The position numbers and the translations under genes were made by a program. The notes below the pieces were generated by a model. That model had not been told where the DNA came from and ran no database searches. It worked only from the letters and a program-made list of their open reading frames with translations. A DNA stretch of 64,000 nucleotides from Vagococcus humatus (GTDB lineage: Bacteria > Bacillota > Bacilli > Lactobacillales > Vagococcaceae), in assembly GCF_003950325.1 (NCBI RefSeq), contig NZ_PXZH01000005.1:1-64000 (forward strand). Direction: 5' to 3'. Positions 61,123 through 64,000 of this stretch are shown here, piece after piece. How positions within the stretch are numbered: position 1 is the first letter of the stretch; the number at the start of each line of letters is the position of its first letter.

Positions 61123-63006
61123 ATGAAAGCCCTTAACTTAATAGGCGATACAAATTTTTTAATGACTGGCTTAAACTATCTACAAAATAAATTTTCCTTT
61201 ACGATCCATTCTAGTGGTACACCTGTTTACGTTCATCATAGACCAGGTCCTTTAGAAGTGATACAAAACGACCAAGCTTATACCCTTTATTATGAAGAAA
61301 CAGCTCATTTTTTTAGAGCGTTTACCATGATACTGACTCATGATAATTCTGAACCTTTTCACTTAATAGAGCATCCTCAATTTCAAGAAATTGGCCCAAT
61401 GATTGACCTTTCTAGAAATGCAGTGTTACATCTAGCTAAGTTTAAAGAAATTTTACTCACTTGTGCCACTCTAGGCTTAAATACTTGCATGCTGTATATG
61501 GAAGACACCTATACCATTCCAGAATATCCTTACTTTGGTTATATGAGAGGTAGATATACTCAGGAAGAACTTTCTTCCCTAGATGATTTTGCCTATCACT
61601 TAGGAATTGAGTTAATTCCTGCTATTCAAGTACTAGGCCACTTAAAAAATCCATTAAAATGGAATTTTGCTCAGGATATAAAAGATACTGAAGACATTTT
61701 ATTAGTCGATGAACCAGCTACCTATCAGTTTTTATCAGCAGCTATTACCGCAGCCAGTCAACCTTTTAGAAGTCAGAAAATTCATATCGGCATGGATGAA
61801 GCGCATCAATTAGGTTTAGGGAATTTTTTGAAAAAAAATGGCGTGGAAAATCGGTTTGACATTATGAACCGCCACTTACACAAGGTGAAACAAATAACAG
61901 ACACCTTGCAGTTAGACGTTCAAATGTGGAGTGATATGTTTTTCCGTTTAGGCTCAAAAACAGGTGATTATTATGATCTAAAGGCAGATATTCCCAAAGA
62001 AACAATTGAAAATATGCCAGATGTTTCCTTAGTTTATTGGGATTACTATCATCATGATCAACAAGCCTATCATCAGTTGATTAATATCCACCGAAGTCTG
62101 AAAAAACCAGTGATTTTTGCTGGAGGAATTTGGCTTTGGAATGGTATTGCTCCTAACTACGGAAAAACAATCGATGCTACTCAAAAAGCTTTAGCTGCTT
62201 GTAAAGAAACAGGCATCCAAACTGTTTATGCCACTCTTTGGCAAGATGATGGTGGCGAAACTCCATTTGATACTTGTTTACTAGGATTACAGTTATTTGC
62301 TGAACATCAGTTCTATCCAGAAGTATCCTTAGCCCATTTAGGAAAACAATTGAAGCAAATGCAGCAAGAAGATATCCACAGTTACTTGTTACTGGATTTA
62401 TTTGACCGAACTCCTGGAACAGATTCAATCAACTCACATGCTTCTCATGCCAGTAAATTAGCTCTTTACCAAGATCCATTATTAGGTCTATATGATATTA
62501 ATTTAAATCGTCATCCTTTGAAAAAACACTATCAAGACTTGTATCAACAATTGAAACAAACACCTACCACGAAAAAAACAGAATTATTGTTTCAGTTTTA
62601 TCAACAGTTGGCTTTATTTCTTAGTCAAAAAATAGATTTAGGCTTACAAATTAGACAAGCTTATCAACATAAAAACACTCAAGAGATGGAGGAACTATTA
62701 GTACTCATCAAACAGTTACAAGAAGACACCCAAGAATTACATTCTCTTCACCGAGAGCTTTGGTTAGGACAAAATAAAGTATTCGGTTGGGAAATTTTAG
62801 ATATTCGTTACGGAGGAATTTTAGCTCGCTTAGATTCCGCCTATCTCCGGTTAACCGCCTGGGTGAGTCACCCTCAGTTAGTTCTAGAGGAATTAGAGGA
62901 AACGTTATTACCATTTGACGGGCCATATGTTATGCCAGATGAAGGAATAATTGGTAGAAACTTGTATCAAGGTATTATCAGCCCAAGTAAATTATCAGAT
63001 GTCTAG
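61123..63006 (+). CDS. GH20 family beta-N-acetylhexosaminidase (GcnA-like)
   Basis: A 627-residue enzyme, equal in length to streptococcal GcnA as remembered. The catalytic pair is D225-E226 in HIGMDEAHQLG. Residues about 80-360 form the barrel: GPMIDLSRNAVLHLAK, LIPAIQVLGHL, MWSDMFFRLG, VYWDYYHHD and WLWNGIAPNYG. The C-terminal region (about 400-627) is helical, with LEKKTH-like charged segments and an extra domain. No signal peptide. It removes terminal GlcNAc (or GalNAc) from cytosolic glycans. RBS GGGAGGTCC. It is followed at 12 nt by a secreted small protein on the same strand. Confidence 0.88.
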   Translation: MKALNLIGDTNFLMTGLNYLQNKFSFTIHSSGTPVYVHHRPGPLEVIQNDQAYTLYYEETAHFFRAFTMILTHDNSEPFHLIEHPQFQEIGPMIDLSRNAVLHLAKFKEILLTCATLGLNTCMLYMEDTYTIPEYPYFGYMRGRYTQEELSSLDDFAYHLGIELIPAIQVLGHLKNPLKWNFAQDIKDTEDILLVDEPATYQFLSAAITAASQPFRSQKIHIGMDEAHQLGLGNFLKKNGVENRFDIMNRHLHKVKQITDTLQLDVQMWSDMFFRLGSKTGDYYDLKADIPKETIENMPDVSLVYWDYYHHDQQAYHQLINIHRSLKKPVIFAGGIWLWNGIAPNYGKTIDATQKALAACKETGIQTVYATLWQDDGGETPFDTCLLGLQLFAEHQFYPEVSLAHLGKQLKQMQQEDIHSYLLLDLFDRTPGTDSINSHASHASKLALYQDPLLGLYDINLNRHPLKKHYQDLYQQLKQTPTTKKTELLFQFYQQLALFLSQKIDLGLQIRQAYQHKNTQEMEELLVLIKQLQEDTQELHSLHRELWLGQNKVFGWEILDIRYGGILARLDSAYLRLTAWVSHPQLVLEELEETLLPFDGPYVMPDEGIIGRNLYQGIISPSKLSDV

Positions 63007-63018
63007 GAGGAATTAATA

Positions 63019-63504
63019 ATGAGAAGAAAAATCAGTTTACTGTTAGCACTTCTGTTGCTTTTGTTTATGGGAGCTGGTTATCTAAAAGAGGCTACAGATA
63101 TTGCAGAAGCTAGCAACAAACAAGTGAGTCCAACAGGTAACATAACCGATAAAAAAGAAGCGCAAAAAACTTTACAGCTTTTAGTCGAAAATTTAGATGC
63201 TGCTAGTCAAAAAGATGTTAACCGATATGTTGACACTTTAGTCACATCCGCTCAAACTTCTACTGCTAAAGAAATGACCGTGTTTTTTAAAACATATACA
63301 CTAGAACATCGGCTTTTGTCTTTCCAAGTAGTAAAACAAGAAACAGATCATATGTTAGTAAAAACAAAACAACAAACCCTTAACCGAGGAACCTCTCAAT
63401 ATAAAGATCACATAACCCATGCTAATCACACCTTTGTTAAAGAGAATAACAAATGGAAAATTGAAGAAACAATTATGACTCAAACAGAATTTATCAATCC
63501 TTAA
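63019..63504 (+). CDS. secreted protein of unknown function, NTF2-like
   Basis: A 161-residue protein with a signal peptide (MRRKISLLLALLLLLFMGAG, cleavage probably after position 20-30) and no lipobox cysteine. The mature part has the pattern of small NTF2-like/SnoaL folds: helix AQKTLQLLVENLDAASQKD, then FFKTYTLEHRLLSFQVVK, LVKTKQQTL, and NHTFVKENNKWKIEE. It may bind a ligand at the cell surface. RBS AGGAGGAAT. It follows GH20 after 12 nt, so it is co-transcribed. No enzyme motif is seen. A role in glycan capture is only a guess. Confidence 0.7.
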   Translation: MRRKISLLLALLLLLFMGAGYLKEATDIAEASNKQVSPTGNITDKKEAQKTLQLLVENLDAASQKDVNRYVDTLVTSAQTSTAKEMTVFFKTYTLEHRLLSFQVVKQETDHMLVKTKQQTLNRGTSQYKDHITHANHTFVKENNKWKIEETIMTQTEFINP

Positions 63505-63544
63505 CAAGTAGTAACCTGATAATAGGTTACTACTTGTTTTTTTG
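63503..63544 (+). terminator. terminator after the GH20 operon
   Basis: AACAAGTAGTAACC / GGTTACTACTTGTT with 8-nt loop and T7. Confidence 0.92.
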
Positions 63545-63604
63545 AAACAGACTAGGTATTTTTATCAGACTATGTTTTCTTTTGTTTAGTCAATCTCTAC
63601 TTTA

Positions 63605-63645
63605 TAAAAACGGTTTCTTGTGCTATCTTAATGATATATCATTAA
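63605..63645 (+). promoter_or_regulatory. operator-like region before GH92
   Basis: Contains TAAAAACGGTTTCT (63605-63618, 12 of 14 to cre) and a perfect 18-bp palindrome TTAATGATATATCATTAA (63628-63645). A second dyad, AAGATATATCTT, lies at 63661-63672 by the RBS. A regulator of the GH92 gene may bind here. Confidence 0.4.
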
Positions 63646-63685
63646 TAAAATAAAAAGAATAAGATATATCTTTAGGAGGTAATAG

Positions 63686-64000
63686 ATGATTAACTTAATC
63701 GATACACGACACGGAACTGCTAATCAGCATAGCTATTCAAATGGTAACTGTTTGCCTTATACAGGTGTTCCTTTTGGCATGAACTTTTTTGCTCCTCAAA
63801 CAACCAATACTCACGGTAGTTGGTGGTTTCATCCAGAAGACCGAACTTTTCAGGGGTTTCGTTTAACTCACCAACCTAGTCCTTGGATGGGAGATTTTTC
63901 TTCACTGTTAATGCTACCAATCATAGGAACGCCAAATTCTAATGAACTTTTCCATCTACAAAGCTCTTACCGACCTGAAGAGGCTATTTTTTCTCCTCAC
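63686..64000 (+). CDS. GH92 family alpha-mannosidase, N-terminal part (runs off the window)
   Basis: The first 105 codons of an ORF open to the edge. RBS TTAGGAGGT precedes ATG 63686. The protein begins with LIDTRHGTANQHSYSNGN, then LPYTGVPFGMNFFAPQT, WWFHPEDRTFQGFRLTHQPSPWMGD: the characteristic start of GH92 calcium-dependent exo-alpha-mannosidases. The catalytic residues lie beyond the window. It has no signal peptide in this part, so it probably acts in the cytosol on imported high-mannose or complex glycans. Family call is strong despite truncation. Confidence 0.88.
   Translation, partial: MINLIDTRHGTANQHSYSNGNCLPYTGVPFGMNFFAPQTTNTHGSWWFHPEDRTFQGFRLTHQPSPWMGDFSSLLMLPIIGTPNSNELFHLQSSYRPEEAIFSPH

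Overview
The window is 64 kb of AT-rich chromosomal DNA from a low-GC Gram-positive bacterium. The gene families fit the order Lactobacillales: a PRD-type PTS regulator, an acidic RNA polymerase delta subunit, T-box control, lipoate relay through GcvH, ECF vitamin uptake and Firmicute-type ribosome-binding sites. The mixture looks most like the Enterococcaceae (Enterococcus/Vagococcus type); this placement is an inference from protein character, not from a database search. No prophage, insertion sequence or CRISPR array was seen.

Region 1 (1-8 kb): the left edge carries what looks like the promoter and leader of an rRNA operon that runs off the window on the minus strand. Housekeeping genes follow: an S1-domain protein, cyclophilin, ferredoxin-NADP reductase, a YuzB-like protein, phosphatidylglycerophosphatase, rpoE, a DUF1934 protein, octanoyltransferase LipL, an HD phosphohydrolase and glyoxalase.

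Region 2 (8-23.5 kb): a fructose-family PTS / class II aldolase / PRD-regulator operon, a Nudix-wHTH (NrtR-like) gene behind a perfect palindrome, two cation/proton antiporters, rlmN, ftsK, topB and a DUF1033 gene that overlaps topB by 80 nt.

Region 3 (23.5-33.8 kb): a permease/amidohydrolase pair with a cre-like site, the methionine ABC importer behind a T-box leader, gcvH and an ArsC/Spx-like gene (an arrangement like the yus region of Bacillus), rodA, a membrane-anchored esterase, tRNA-Thr(CGU), a DUF2187-like gene and upp.

Region 4 (33.8-39 kb): tdk-prfA-prmC-ywlC-glyA-upp, a classic Firmicute gene string. Between prmC and ywlC lies a perfect 33-bp-arm inverted repeat built from four DnaA-box-like 9-mers, with a fifth box beside it. 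This is the most striking non-coding element in the window.

Region 5 (39-50.3 kb): an amidase with an amino-acid ABC binding protein and permease but no ATPase, a Fur-boxed iron-siderophore importer, a GntR/UTRA regulator, an amino-acid permease, and a ywlG / ECF S-component / pyridoxal-kinase operon.

Region 6 (50.3-64 kb): a host-glycan foraging island. It has a GH1 glycosidase, a conserved unknown protein (DUF7916-like), a membrane AraC sensor-regulator, a YesL-like protein, an Lpl-type oligosaccharide importer without its own ATPase, a GH29 fucosidase, a GH20 hexosaminidase, a secreted unknown protein and the start of a GH92 alpha-mannosidase. Together these enzymes could strip fucose, GlcNAc and mannose from N-glycans or mucins and import the products.
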